This document shows positions 25,738-34,893 of a DNA stretch of 54,364 bases, one piece after another. Below the pieces are notes generated by a model that saw only the letters and a program-made list of their open reading frames with translations, was not told the origin of the DNA and made no database searches. The position numbers were made by a program, and so were the translations under genes. How positions within the stretch are numbered: position 1 is the stretch's first letter; the number at the start of each line of letters is the position of its first letter. Origin of the DNA: Caproicibacter fermentans (GTDB lineage: Bacteria; Bacillota; Clostridia; Oscillospirales; Acutalibacteraceae); contig NZ_VWXL01000024.1 in assembly GCF_009746625.1 (NCBI RefSeq), positions 1-54,364 on the forward strand, written 5' to 3'.

Positions 25738-28098
25738 TCAATTACGAAGCAGAATCCGTTCGATGAAATGGTAGACGACCGCCATGGCGCTGGCGGAGAA
25801 TAAGAACATGGGCACCAGAATCAGCAGCATCGGAACTGTAGGGGCGGTTACTTCAAATACGGCAGGGAAGAAGACCAACGCCAGAATGAAAGCGGCGGTC
25901 ATGGAAGCAAAGAGAAGCGCTCTGGCCGTATTAAACGGAAGGCAGACTTTAAACAGGATTAAAAGCCCGGTGTAACCGGTAATCAGAACGGCGAGCGTGG
26001 ACTGTTCCGCCGCGGAAAACCCGAGGTACGAAGAGAGGGAGACAAGAAGCAGGATATTAAGTGTCATCGTTACCGCACCGGGCAGAGATTGTTTCATTAC
26101 ATTCCCGATAAAACTTCCGTGCAGGCGGTCCCGGTTCGGCTCCAGCGCGAGGAGGAAAGACGGCGTTCCGATTGAAACGGCATTGATCAGCGTAAACTGA
26201 ATCGGCTGAAACGGATAAGCGGATGCCAGAAACAGGAAGAATACCGCGATGGCGGCGGAAAAGATGGCTTTGACAAGAAACAGGGACGCCGATCGTTGCA
26301 GGTTGTTGATGCAGCGGCGGCCTTCCGCGACGATGCGGGGCATGGAGGAGAAATCGGAATCCATCAGGACAATCTGGGAAACGGTGCGCGCGGCGTCGCT
26401 TCCGGACGCCATTGCGACGCTGCAGTCGCTCTCTTTCAGGGCGGGGACGTCGTTCACACCGTCTCCCGTCATGGCTACGGTATGCTCTTTTTCTTTCAAT
26501 GCCTGGATTAAGGTCAGTTTCTGCTGCGGGGTCACCCTTCCGAAAACCGTGAAACGCTCGGCGGCTTCCTTTAATTCCTCCTCGCTTTTCAGCTGGGATG
26601 CGTCCACGCAGCGATCGGAGCTTTTCAGTCCGGCTTTTCCGGCGATGCTTGCCGCCGTTCTGACGTCGTCCCCCGAAATCACTTTCAGCTCGACGCCCTG
26701 GTCCGCAAAATAGGAGAGAGCTTCCCGCACGCCCGGCCGGATTCTGTCGCTGAGCAGAACGAGAAGCATCGGCGTGAGACCTTCCGGCAGGTCATGATCG
26801 CCAAGAGGATTGCCGGAATGAGCCAGCAGAAGGACACGCTTGCCGCGGTTCGCGTATTTTTCCACCTGGGGCCTGATTGTTTCAAACTGATCTTTCAAGA
26901 TAAATTGCCCCGCGCCGAGAACAAAGCTTCCTTTTTCCTGAAAACACGCGCCGCTCCATTTCCGAGCGGAGGAAAACGCGATTTTGCCGGTGCAGGTCCA
27001 GCCCGGGGGCTGCGGCATAATTTCCCGAATGGCGGTCATGGTCGGCGAGTTGTCGTCCATGGCGTTTGCAAGCGACGAAAGCGCTTCCTCGGCCTGTTCC
27101 TTTGTGATGTCGCTTAGCGGTACGACGGCCTCAGCCTGAAGGGTCCCCTGTGTCAGCGTACCGGTTTTGTCCAGACAGAGGGTATCCACGTGAGCGAGTG
27201 TTTCAATCGAGTACAGCTCCTGAACCAGCGCCTTATGCCGCGACAGCCTGAGCACCCCGACGGCCAGCACGACGCTGGTCAGCAGCACCAGCCCCTCCGG
27301 AATCATTCCGATCAGGGCGGCAACCGTTCCGACCACGGCGGGTCGGAGCGCCTGACCGGAAACGGCCATCTGCTTGTAGAACATCAGAACGCCGATCGGA
27401 AGAATGGCAAAACCCGTGATTTTGATGATGCGGTTGGTCCATGTCATAATTTCCGAATTCGGCTTTTTCAAATAGCGAACGCTTCCCGCAATCTGAGAAG
27501 CGTAATTTTCTTTTCCAATATGCTCCACCTGCGCCCTGCAGCTGCCGCCGACCAGAAAGCTACCGCTCAGCAGGCTGTCGCCGTTTTTCTTTGACACAGG
27601 ATCGGACTCGCCGGTAATCAGTGATTCGTCGGCTTCACAGTCACCGTTCAGAATAATGCAGTCCGCGCAGACCTGGTTGCCTGTTGAAAGAAGCAGGACG
27701 TCGTCAAGAACAAGTTCAGAAACCGGAATTTCGTTTTCTTTGCCGTCGCGGATTACATGAGCCTTCGGCGCGGTAATGAGCGACAGACGGTCAATCATTT
27801 TTTTTGCTCTGATTTCCTGTATGGTGCCGATCAGTGTATTGCAGACAATTACACCGAGAAAAAGCAGATTCTTATAAGACCCGACCATGATAATCAGCGA
27901 TGCGAGCGCAAGATTCAAAATGTTAAAGGGTGTGATCAGATTGCTGCGAATAATCTGACCCACACTGCGGGTCCCGGATTCTTCTTCGCCGTTTGCAAGT
28001 CCGTGAGTCCGCTGAGATTCGACCTGATCGGAATTCAGCCCGGATGAATAGTCGGGGTGAAACCGTTTACAATAAGAATTGTTGTTTTCCATCATCAT
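25738..28098 (-). CDS. Cation-translocating P-type ATPase (CtpE-like)
   Basis: 786 residues with actuator motif TGESDPVSK, the PEGLVLLTS helix M4, phosphorylation site CLDKTGTLTQG and hinge TGDGVNDVPALK. About eight to ten membrane segments are split around these domains. There is no N-terminal CxxC metal domain, arguing against Cu/Cd transport. The PEGL and LCLDKTGTLT context resembles CtpE-type (calcium) pumps; the ion is inference. Convergent with the deacetylase gene, with only 4 bases between the stops. Confidence 0.9.
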   Translation of the reverse strand: MMMENNNSYCKRFHPDYSSGLNSDQVESQRTHGLANGEEESGTRSVGQIIRSNLITPFNILNLALASLIIMVGSYKNLLFLGVIVCNTLIGTIQEIRAKKMIDRLSLITAPKAHVIRDGKENEIPVSELVLDDVLLLSTGNQVCADCIILNGDCEADESLITGESDPVSKKNGDSLLSGSFLVGGSCRAQVEHIGKENYASQIAGSVRYLKKPNSEIMTWTNRIIKITGFAILPIGVLMFYKQMAVSGQALRPAVVGTVAALIGMIPEGLVLLTSVVLAVGVLRLSRHKALVQELYSIETLAHVDTLCLDKTGTLTQGTLQAEAVVPLSDITKEQAEEALSSLANAMDDNSPTMTAIREIMPQPPGWTCTGKIAFSSARKWSGACFQEKGSFVLGAGQFILKDQFETIRPQVEKYANRGKRVLLLAHSGNPLGDHDLPEGLTPMLLVLLSDRIRPGVREALSYFADQGVELKVISGDDVRTAASIAGKAGLKSSDRCVDASQLKSEEELKEAAERFTVFGRVTPQQKLTLIQALKEKEHTVAMTGDGVNDVPALKESDCSVAMASGSDAARTVSQIVLMDSDFSSMPRIVAEGRRCINNLQRSASLFLVKAIFSAAIAVFFLFLASAYPFQPIQFTLINAVSIGTPSFLLALEPNRDRLHGSFIGNVMKQSLPGAVTMTLNILLLVSLSSYLGFSAAEQSTLAVLITGYTGLLILFKVCLPFNTARALLFASMTAAFILALVFFPAVFEVTAPTVPMLLILVPMFLFSASAMAVVYHFIERILLRN

Positions 28099-28271
28099 GA
28101 TTTCATTTTCCCACTTTTTTATGTTTTGTTTTCTACTATCGTATCATAAAAATGGCAGTTTCATGGAATGTTTCCAATAAATTGTTAAAAACTTAAAAAA
28201 CAGTTCATCTTTTTCGTTATAATTAACAAATAGATGTGATTCATACGGAGCGTTTCGATTCATTATTTATC

Positions 28272-28299
28272 TTGTTTCGCATCGACGATGTGATATAAT
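28272..28299 (+). promoter_or_regulatory. Promoter of the O-antigen-ligase-like gene
   Basis: TTGTTT (28272-28277), 16-bp spacer, TATAAT (28294-28299) preceded by TGA, an extended -10. Confidence 0.7.
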
Positions 28300-28343
28300 T
28301 GACAATTGTGGTCTTGAGGAAGCGGAAACTTTAAAAGAAGGAG

Positions 28344-29591
28344 ATGACCGCTATTATTCAAGCTGTGAAAGAAAGCATCAGGTTTGACTTTTTTCAGCGG
28401 GTTCAACTGATCTGTGCGGATTTTGACCGGTCTTTGGTATTATTGCTGGCTGCCTCGATTTTTGCCCCGTTTTATTTCAGTATGATTATCGTAGTCGGCA
28501 TTGCTCTGATGACGATGGTCAACTGTAAAAAAAGGGTTCGCGCATTTGAAGCGCCTTATACGAAATTTTTATTTCTATTTTTAATTATTACATTTTTTGT
28601 TGCGGCAATCTATGATAATTATATCGGAATGGCGTACTCCATCCTGATTTATGCGGTTGTAAGCTGCGCACTGTATATACGCAGTATCATGACGCGCTCG
28701 ATTTTCAATCAGGCGATGGATCTGATTTGTGTCGGGAGTATCATCAGTCTGTTTGTGGCTTTATATCAGAAAGCGTCTTCATTTGCAAGTGCTCCGGATT
28801 ACAGGCCGGTATCTGTATTTACGAATACAAATTATTACGGTATGATTATTGAATTTGTTGTGCTTATTGCTCTTTACCGTATTTATACAAATTCTGAATT
28901 AAGTGCTTTCTATTTTGCTGTGATTGGGCTCAATTTTATCGGCTTGTATCTTACCGCGAGTTTTTCTTCTTTTACCGCGATGTTTTCGGCAGTTACTTTA
29001 ATGCTGCTTTTGAAAAAGAAAAACAAAGTTGCCATGATATTTATTTTATCGGTTGGAATACTGGTCGCGCTGCTAACAGTCTTTCCGCAGTTGATACCCA
29101 GAGGAGCGGAGGCAATCGACCATACGTTTTCCCAACGGCTATCCATTTGGACGGCCTCTGTAAAGGGGATTGAGCAGCACCCGTTTTTCGGGCGCGGCGC
29201 CATGGCCTATCAAATGATTTATCAGCAGTTTTCCGGGTACAAAACTTACCATTGTCATAATATTATTCTTGACATTCTGCTTAATTTTGGAGTGACCGGA
29301 TTAGCTGCCATTGGAATTTACGTCGGGGTGCAGGCAAAGCTTTTGCTTCTGCGCTTCCGCAATCATATATTTATGGATATGAATATTCTGATGACGGCCG
29401 CTGCCGCCGCTGTTTTTGTACACGGACTGACGGATGTCACGATTTTGTGGATTCAAACGGGCGCTCTCTTTGCACTGATCTATTCTTCCACCGGAATCGG
29501 ATCGGATTATATCGATAAAAACGTACGGGTTCCAAGCTTGCTTCCCGATTATTCCGGAGATCCGGTTGCGGCTTTATACCTGAAAAATTAA
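28344..29591 (+). CDS. O-antigen ligase/polymerase-like polytopic membrane protein
   Basis: 415 residues with about ten hydrophobic segments. The large outer loop carries RLSIWTASVKGIEQHPFFGRG and YHCHNIILDILLNFG, the arrangement of the WaaL/Wzy O-antigen ligase family (catalytic Arg and His). It probably joins or polymerises surface glycans. It is monocistronic, with no glycan gene next to it. AAGGAG lies directly against the ATG; an ATT nine bases further would be better spaced, so the exact start is uncertain. Confidence 0.82.
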   Translation: MTAIIQAVKESIRFDFFQRVQLICADFDRSLVLLLAASIFAPFYFSMIIVVGIALMTMVNCKKRVRAFEAPYTKFLFLFLIITFFVAAIYDNYIGMAYSILIYAVVSCALYIRSIMTRSIFNQAMDLICVGSIISLFVALYQKASSFASAPDYRPVSVFTNTNYYGMIIEFVVLIALYRIYTNSELSAFYFAVIGLNFIGLYLTASFSSFTAMFSAVTLMLLLKKKNKVAMIFILSVGILVALLTVFPQLIPRGAEAIDHTFSQRLSIWTASVKGIEQHPFFGRGAMAYQMIYQQFSGYKTYHCHNIILDILLNFGVTGLAAIGIYVGVQAKLLLLRFRNHIFMDMNILMTAAAAAVFVHGLTDVTILWIQTGALFALIYSSTGIGSDYIDKNVRVPSLLPDYSGDPVAALYLKN

Positions 29592-29596
29592 CCGTC

Positions 29597-29627
29597 GCTC
29601 CTGCCTTCGATTGGCGGGAGCTTTTTT
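29597..29627 (+). terminator. Terminator of the ligase-like gene
   Basis: GCTCCTGCC / GGCGGGAGC stem (one G-U), seven-base loop, T6. Confidence 0.85.
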
Positions 29628-29683
29628 GGCGATGCATTGGGCGGAATTGCATCGAAAGCCCCAGAAAAAAGTGAAATTAACAG

Positions 29684-29712
29684 TTGCAATATTAACCACA
29701 ACGTGATATAAT
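29684..29712 (+). promoter_or_regulatory. Promoter of the tRNA-Ala locus
   Basis: TTGCAA (29684-29689), 17-bp spacer, TATAAT (29707-29712) with TGA in front. It would transcribe both degenerate copies and the intact tRNA. Confidence 0.8.
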
Positions 29713-29752
29713 ATTAACCGTCGTCAAAATTGATTAAATGGTTCTAGTACAT

Positions 29753-29800
29753 GAGCTCGTAGCTCAGCTGGGAGCGCGGAGTGTTCGGTTTTCGTTAAAG
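29753..29800 (+). pseudogene. Degenerate tRNA 5' half, copy 1
   Basis: GAGCTCGTAGCTCAGCTGGG is the acceptor 5' strand and D arm of a tRNA. A short GTTCGG block follows, then unrelated sequence without T arm or 3' acceptor. The 3' boundary is approximate. Confidence 0.6.
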
Positions 29801-29849
29801 AACCTGCCCAAAAAGATTTTTGCCAGCAAATTTACAATTTCATAGATAT

Positions 29850-29885
29850 GGGCCTGTAGCTCAGCTGGGAGAGCACGCGGAACGG
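29850..29885 (+). pseudogene. Degenerate tRNA-Ala 5' half, copy 2
   Basis: GGGCCTGTAGCTCAGCTGGG plus AGAGC is identical to the first 25 bases of the intact tRNA-Ala 102 bases downstream, then diverges completely. No T arm follows. Confidence 0.7.
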
Positions 29886-29951
29886 TATTAGCAACGGTAC
29901 GTAACTCACTTGGCAGTCACGCGGGTCACATCACAAAATTGAATATTACAT

Positions 29952-30027
29952 GGGCCTGTAGCTCAGCTGGGAGAGCGTTCGGTTCGCATCCGAGAGGTCG
30001 ACGGTTCGATCCCGTTCAGGTCCACCA
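29952..30027 (+). tRNA. tRNA-Ala (anticodon CGC)
   Basis: 76 bases with encoded CCA. Acceptor GGGCCTG/CAGGTCC with the G3-U70 alanine identity pair, anticodon stem TTCGG/CCGAG, loop TTCGCAT (anticodon CGC), T loop GTTCGATCC. It marks the core/accessory boundary. Confidence 0.93.
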
Positions 30028-30030
30028 TGT

Positions 30031-30067
30031 ATGAGGAAATCTGTAAAAGGATTTCCTCATTTTTTTG
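30031..30067 (+). terminator. Terminator of tRNA-Ala
   Basis: ATGAGGAAATC / GATTTCCTCAT stem, eight-base loop, T7. It separates the tRNA from the convergent recombinase gene. Confidence 0.9.
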
Positions 30068-30070
30068 CCC

Positions 30071-31714
30071 TCAAGCCGTGCGTACAAGTGCCGTATCTTC
30101 GGTCTCTATGCTTTCGGTGGATTTCACGCCGCAGAAGCTTTGGAATTCGTCAAAGGAGACATTGAAGTCAACTTCGATATTGTAGTCCCTGCCGACGCGG
30201 ACAGCCTTGATAAACTGTGACACAATCATTTTCTTTGCCGCGAAAGAGCTTTTGTCGTACAGGTCCGCCCAACTCAGCAGCCGGTCATACTCGCGCTTTC
30301 GGTTTTCCGAGGTTTCGAGCAAGGTCTTCAATTCCAGGTCTGCTGCATCTAAGGTGGACTGTGATTCTTTGATTTGTGCTTCGGTTTCTGCGACCATCGT
30401 GTTCAGAAGATCGACGCTCATCCTGCTCTCACCGCGAATAATTTTGAGAGTTTCGCTTTTGTAATCGCCAAGCTCTTTCTGTTTGCTCAGTAGATGCGTT
30501 TTTGCAATTTCGTATTTTGACTTTGCCAATTCGATATCCTTCTCATGTTGACCGGAGAGAATTTCCGATTCCGATGCCGCCGTGATTTCAGAGAATTTCA
30601 TGTGGATGAGATGATCGACAATCGCATCGACTTTCTTTACGGAATAGCCGGACTGTCCTTCACACTCCCCAGGATGACGGACTTTGTAGTGACACTGATA
30701 CCGCATCCTGATTTCTTTCTGGACGGTGCCATCCGGCATCTTTTTCTTTCTTCCGCTGGTCGTCAGCGTCAGCCGGTTGCCACAGTGGGAACAGAAGATA
30801 TTTCCCACCAGCAGGGATTTCCCTTTGCAGTTGAGCGGGACCGAACTATGAGGCTGGGTCCGCTGCCGCATGATATCCTGCGCGTGGGCAAACACATCGT
30901 CGTCGATAATCCGCAGCCCGTCGATATATTCTGATTGGCTGTCGCCGTTCTTGAGAATGCCCGTGTACATGACATTTTTGATGATGCGGTTCAGGCTCGT
31001 GTTGGGAAAACCTTTTCCGTCTCTGCTTTTGATGCCATTGTCATGCAAAAATCGACACAAGCGCTGTGCGCCGAATCCTTCGTCAACATACTTGTGAAAA
31101 ATCAGGCGAACGATTTCGGCTTCGTTTTCATCGATGGCCAGATCAAAAACCTCGCGATTGCGCTTGTTGACACGGCCTCGCTTTATAAGTCGGTATCCGA
31201 ACGGAATGGAACCGCCAGTGTATAATCCTTCCTCGGTAAGTTGTCCCAGCCTTGTTTTGACACGAACGGAAGTCTTCAGACTTTCGCCGGAGGCTTGCCA
31301 GTAGCGGATGTAGTTCATCAGCTTGTCCACATGGGAGTCAAACCGCTGCTGACCTTCCATCGCGCTCCAGACCTCAATGCCGTTCTTTACAAACCATTCG
31401 ACCACAAAGGGCGTCTCGTCGTCGCGCCGTCCAAGACGGTCAAACATGAACACCAGCAGAATGTCAAACTTTTTGGCGACTGCGTCCTGCTGGATATGCT
31501 GAATGGCGTCGCGGTCTTTTGCGGATACCTTGAATCCGGATACGCCTTTCTCGGAAAACTCTTTGATAATTTTCCAACCCTGCGCGTCCGCGAATTCGCG
31601 GCAGCGCTGTTTCTGCATGGGAATGTCGTCCTTTTCCACCTGACCGAGAGTCGATACGCGGTAAAGACAATACACGCGTTTTTGAGAACCGTCAGAATCT
31701 ATAATTTTATCCAT
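30071..31714 (-). CDS. Large serine recombinase
   Basis: 547 residues. The N-terminal resolvase domain has YCLYRVSTLGQ (catalytic Ser21) and MFDRLGRRDDE. The recombinase domain (about 165-270) is followed by a zinc beta-ribbon (FCSHCGNRL, then a distal YQCHYKVRHPGEC) and a coiled coil (about 385-470). Such proteins integrate and excise mobile elements. The ATG at 31714 has GAGG upstream (31720 is the alternative). The stop lies 44 bases from tRNA-Ala, so the recombinase is at the element's end. It is intact, unlike most neighbours. Confidence 0.93.
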   Translation of the reverse strand: MDKIIDSDGSQKRVYCLYRVSTLGQVEKDDIPMQKQRCREFADAQGWKIIKEFSEKGVSGFKVSAKDRDAIQHIQQDAVAKKFDILLVFMFDRLGRRDDETPFVVEWFVKNGIEVWSAMEGQQRFDSHVDKLMNYIRYWQASGESLKTSVRVKTRLGQLTEEGLYTGGSIPFGYRLIKRGRVNKRNREVFDLAIDENEAEIVRLIFHKYVDEGFGAQRLCRFLHDNGIKSRDGKGFPNTSLNRIIKNVMYTGILKNGDSQSEYIDGLRIIDDDVFAHAQDIMRQRTQPHSSVPLNCKGKSLLVGNIFCSHCGNRLTLTTSGRKKKMPDGTVQKEIRMRYQCHYKVRHPGECEGQSGYSVKKVDAIVDHLIHMKFSEITAASESEILSGQHEKDIELAKSKYEIAKTHLLSKQKELGDYKSETLKIIRGESRMSVDLLNTMVAETEAQIKESQSTLDAADLELKTLLETSENRKREYDRLLSWADLYDKSSFAAKKMIVSQFIKAVRVGRDYNIEVDFNVSFDEFQSFCGVKSTESIETEDTALVRTA

Positions 31715-31770
31715 ATACATAACCTCGATTCAAATATCTGAAAGATGATGCATACGGACAAAACGCAGCC

Positions 31771-32136
31771 GTGGAAGTGTCCGTTGAAGTTGGAAAATAT
31801 CTTGATCGGGCCGATCACAAAACCGAGAACCTGTTTCATGAGCAGCGCCGTCATTGGGACGGACGCGAGTTTGACGAGTACATTATTGCTCATGAGTGTA
31901 GCAGGAGCTACTACGAAATGCCGGAGGATTGGCTCTGTCGAAAAGAAACCCTCCGGGAGATTACGGCAGCGTTGGAAAGCTGCACGGAAAAACAGCGTTA
32001 TCGCTTTCTACTTTACGCATTAGAAGGGCTCAGATGTTCCCAGATTGGTAACATCTGCGGCTGTTCCAAGTCCGCTATTATGAGAAGCATTGAAGCGGTT
32101 AGAAGGAAGGTGAAATGTATTTTGCAGACAGAGTGA
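31771..32136 (+). CDS. Sigma-70-like HTH protein of a mobile element, start unclear
   Basis: About 121 residues ending in an HTH of region-4 type (RCSQIGNICGCSKSAIMRSI). The block HEQRRHWDGREFDEYI is characteristic of small sigma-like proteins in Firmicute integrative elements. Coding similarity appears to extend upstream to about 31,723, but no ATG, GTG or TTG with an SD exists there before the in-frame TAA at 31720, so the 5' end may be lost. It is divergent from the recombinase. Confidence 0.6.
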   Translation: MEVSVEVGKYLDRADHKTENLFHEQRRHWDGREFDEYIIAHECSRSYYEMPEDWLCRKETLREITAALESCTEKQRYRFLLYALEGLRCSQIGNICGCSKSAIMRSIEAVRRKVKCILQTE

Positions 32137-32190
32137 TCGGGAACGTATTTTCAGGCTAACCCGGTGAAGGGTTTTATGCCCTATCACATA

Positions 32191-32232
32191 AGCAAGAGGG
32201 ACAGGCAGTTGAATCTGTCTGTCCCTCTTGCT
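32191..32232. other. Long perfect hairpin
   Basis: 18-bp stem (AGCAAGAGGGACAGGCAG / CTGTCTGTCCCTCTTGCT, one G-U) with loop TTGAAT. No T-tract follows. It lies between two sigma-like genes and just before the next SD (GGAGG). Confidence 0.7.
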
Positions 32233-32249
32233 GTCTGGAGGTTTTCATA

Positions 32250-32679
32250 ATGCCCACCATCAATCTACGCAATATTATCCGTTTCTCAATGAAGATTGTT
32301 TTGTCGAGGTCAGCGATGAAATTGCCGAAGCATTTTTGTTGGCGAAGCGACAGGAAGACAACTATCACCACCGGGCATGGTATCACAAAGCCTACTACTC
32401 TCTGGATTGCAACGACGGCATCGAAAACAGCATTCTCACACGGAGCCGTCGCCTGAAGAACTTCTTATTCAAAAAGTTTCAATGCAACAACTTTATGAAG
32501 CTCTTGACCATCTGCCACCCATTCAGGCAAGGCGCGTTTATACGCATTACATTCTCGGGATGAAGAAGGTGGATATTGCCCGTGCCGAGGGCGTAAAAAG
32601 CAGCGGCGTTTGCGATTCCGTAAGAAAAGGTGTGAAAAATCTCCGGCATTACTTTGAAAAGAAAAAATGGATGGAGTGA
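32250..32679 (+). pseudogene. Frameshifted sigma-factor-like HTH gene
   Basis: The family sequence is spread over three frames. ATG at 32250 (GGAGG upstream) starts MPTI; QYYPFLNEDCFVEVSDEIA continues in another frame; after about 32,440 the HTH part (SPEELLIQKVS, then KKVDIARAEGVKSS) is in the third. Each junction fits one missing base. An intact product would be about 140 residues, a mobile-element sigma-like regulator. It is followed at once by the DUF3847 gene. Confidence 0.7.
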
Positions 32680-32685
32680 ATAACA

Positions 32686-32907
32686 TTGAATACAATGCAA
32701 TCATCACAAGAGCCGGAAACCATACGGGAGGAAACTCGTCAGCTTGAAAACCGGCAGAAAATTTTGCTGAATCGGAAAGCCGACGCGGAAAGAAAAGCAC
32801 GGATGCATCGCCTGATCGAGCGCGGGGCCATTCTGGAAAGCGTGTTTCCCGAAATCGTCCCCATGACGGGCGAACAGGTCAAAGCATTTTTGAAGCAAAT
32901 GCGCTAA
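32686..32907 (+). CDS. DUF3847-like small charged protein
   Basis: 73 residues, mostly a charged helix (RQLENRQKILLNRKADAERKARMHRL) and a short tail (GEQVKAFLKQM). Proteins of this type sit just before MobA/MobL relaxases in mobilizable elements, as here. TTG at 32686 is preferred since GGAG lies 9 bases upstream; ATG at 32695 is too far from it. Function unknown. Confidence 0.7.
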   Translation: MNTMQSSQEPETIREETRQLENRQKILLNRKADAERKARMHRLIERGAILESVFPEIVPMTGEQVKAFLKQMR

Positions 32908-33010
32908 ACTGCCGTCCCGTTCCATTAGTGTAATTATACTAATGGCGCACTTATACACCCTGACGGGTGCCGTGCGCTCTGCGAGGCCGTTGCGCCCTGA
33001 CGGGCGCGAT

Positions 33011-33087
33011 GGAGGGCTACACCCTCCAAACCTCTTATTTGCCTCACGGAAAAGTCCTATTCTCTGCGGAGAATACGCCTTTCCGTG
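33011..33087 (+). other. Candidate oriT region
   Basis: A GGAGGG-CTACA-CCCTCC hairpin (33011-33027) is followed by a nested inverted repeat: outer CACGGAAA/TTTCCGTG (33045-33087) and inner TATTCTC-TGCG-GAGAATA (33058-33075). It lies 43 bases before the relaxase gene, the normal position of oriT. The nick site is not identified. Confidence 0.5.
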
Positions 33088-33129
33088 GGGCGTTTTTTAT
33101 ACCTATCACCATTGAAAGGATTTTTGCTT

Positions 33130-34564
33130 ATGGCAATCTTATCATTGCAGTATCAAAATTATCAAGCGGAGCCAAGGCCGAAGCGCCGTTGCTGCCGCCG
33201 CTTACCGTAGCGGGCAAAAGCTCACAAACGAATGGGACGGTATTACCCACGACTTTACGAAAAAAAGTGGCGTGGTTTATTCGGAAATTCTTCTTCCAGT
33301 CCATGCCCCACCGGAGTTCTCCGACCGTTCCACTCTCTGGAACAGCGTGGAGAAAATCGAGAAAAGCTGTAACGCTCAACTCGCTCGTGAAATCGAAATT
33401 GCGCTTCCGGCAGAGCTTGACCGAAAAGATCAGAGTACGCTTGTCCGCACCTATGTTCTGAACACGTTTGTAGCCTCCGGCATGTGCGCGGATTTTTCCA
33501 TTCATGATAAGGGTGGCGGAAATCCTCACACGCATATCATGCTCACCATCCGACCGCTGAAAGAAAACGGAGAATGGGGCGCGAAGTGCCGGAAGGAGTA
33601 TGAACTCGACGGGTGTGGTCAGCGTATCCGGCTCCCCGGCGGCGAGTTCAAAAGCCACCGGGTCGATACAACAGACTGGAATGATCCAGGTAAAGCCGAG
33701 GTATGGCGGGCAGCGTGGGCCGACGCCTGCAACCGAGCGCTGGAGCAGATCGGCCGACCAGAGCGGATCGATAACCGCAGCTATACCCGGCAGGGCGTAC
33801 AGAAAGTTCCAACCGTTCACATGGGCGTCGCCGCCACGCAGATGGAACGCCGGGGCATCCCCACTGAGAAAGGTACTATCAACCGGGAAATCTCCGCGCA
33901 GAACCGGCTTCTCAAAGAGATCAAGGCCCGCATCACTCGGATTTACAACTGGACGAAACAACAGACAACTCAGCCGGAGCAAAAGCAAAGCATTTGGGAA
34001 CAGCTTCAACAGGCGCAGGCCGCAACTAAACCGACAACTAGATACGGAAAGGTAAAGGCGCTGAAGGAGAGCGCCGCCCTGTTCAGCTTTTTGCAGGAAA
34101 ACGACATTTCCTCCATGCAGGAGCTTCATGCAAAAGTCACCGCCATGCAGACGGAATATTACGGATTGCGCGGCAAGATTGCCGCCACTGCCCGCCAGAT
34201 TGACGAATTGAATAAGCGGCTTTCCATGTGGAGGCAGTATACCGACAACAAGGTTTTCCGTCAGCGGCTTGCTACCCTAAAGCCGAAAGCGCAGGAAAAG
34301 TTTCAGGACGCGCACAGTGTTGAGCTTGCATTGTATGACGCCGCCGTGCGTTATCTGGATGAGCTGAAAGCGTCCAGCGAAAAGATTACCCCGAGACATT
34401 GGCAGGCCGAAGCGGAACGCCTCACCGCCAAAAACAGCACCCTGTATCAGCAGATGAAATCCATGCGCACGGATATTCAGGCCGTGGAAAAAATCCGCAA
34501 GACCGCCGACGAGCTTGCCCGCGCGGAAAGGACCAGAGATCGGGGGCAGGAATACGACCGATAG
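33130..34564 (+). pseudogene. MobA/MobL relaxase, frameshifted at its fourth codon
   Basis: About 475 codons. ATG GCA ATC is followed by one extra T (33139), after which the frame reads YHCSIKIIKRS, then AAAAYRSGQKL and GVVYSEILLP, the family N-terminus. The HUH motif is in GGGNPHTHIMLTIR; the long C-terminal half is helical, Gln/Lys-rich. Without the extra base it would nick oriT and pilot DNA transfer. Initiation at the in-frame GTG 33272 would give a 430-residue protein lacking the N-terminal catalytic Tyr region. Confidence 0.8.
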
Positions 34565-34600
34565 CGCGAGGGGATGACAAACCGTCATCCCCTCGCGTTT
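34565..34600 (+). terminator. Terminator of the mobilization gene
   Basis: 14-bp perfect stem CGCGAGGGGATGAC / GTCATCCCCTCGCG, AAACC loop, TTTA after. Confidence 0.8.
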
Positions 34601-34611
34601 ATAATGGTTGA

Positions 34612-34893
34612 TCATTCTCCAAACAAATCACTGTGTGAGCCTGTGCGGGACAACGTTAAAACCAGAACGTCATTCTCAATTCGATACACAAGCAGCCAGT
34701 CGCTTTGAATATGACATTCCCGGTAACCCACATAATTTCCGGTCAAAAGGTGGTCGCGGTTTTTCTCGGGTAAAGGCTGACATTTAGAAAGCTAACGGAT
34801 AATATTGTCCAGCAAATCTATTTTCAGCCCGCGCTTCACCGCTAACTTGTAGTCCTTTTTGAACTGAGACGTCCAAACGATGTCCAGTTTCAT
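34612..34893 (-). pseudogene. RelE/YafQ-family toxin with amber codon
   Basis: 93 codons: MKLDIVWTSQFKKDYKLAVK, then TAG at codon 34 (34792-34794), then PLPEKNRDHLLTGNY, ECHIQSDWLLVYRI and LVLTLSRTGSHSDLF, the complete type II mRNA-interferase pattern. Apart from the stop no frame change is needed. The start overlaps the antitoxin stop (ATGA), the usual coupling. Confidence 0.85.
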
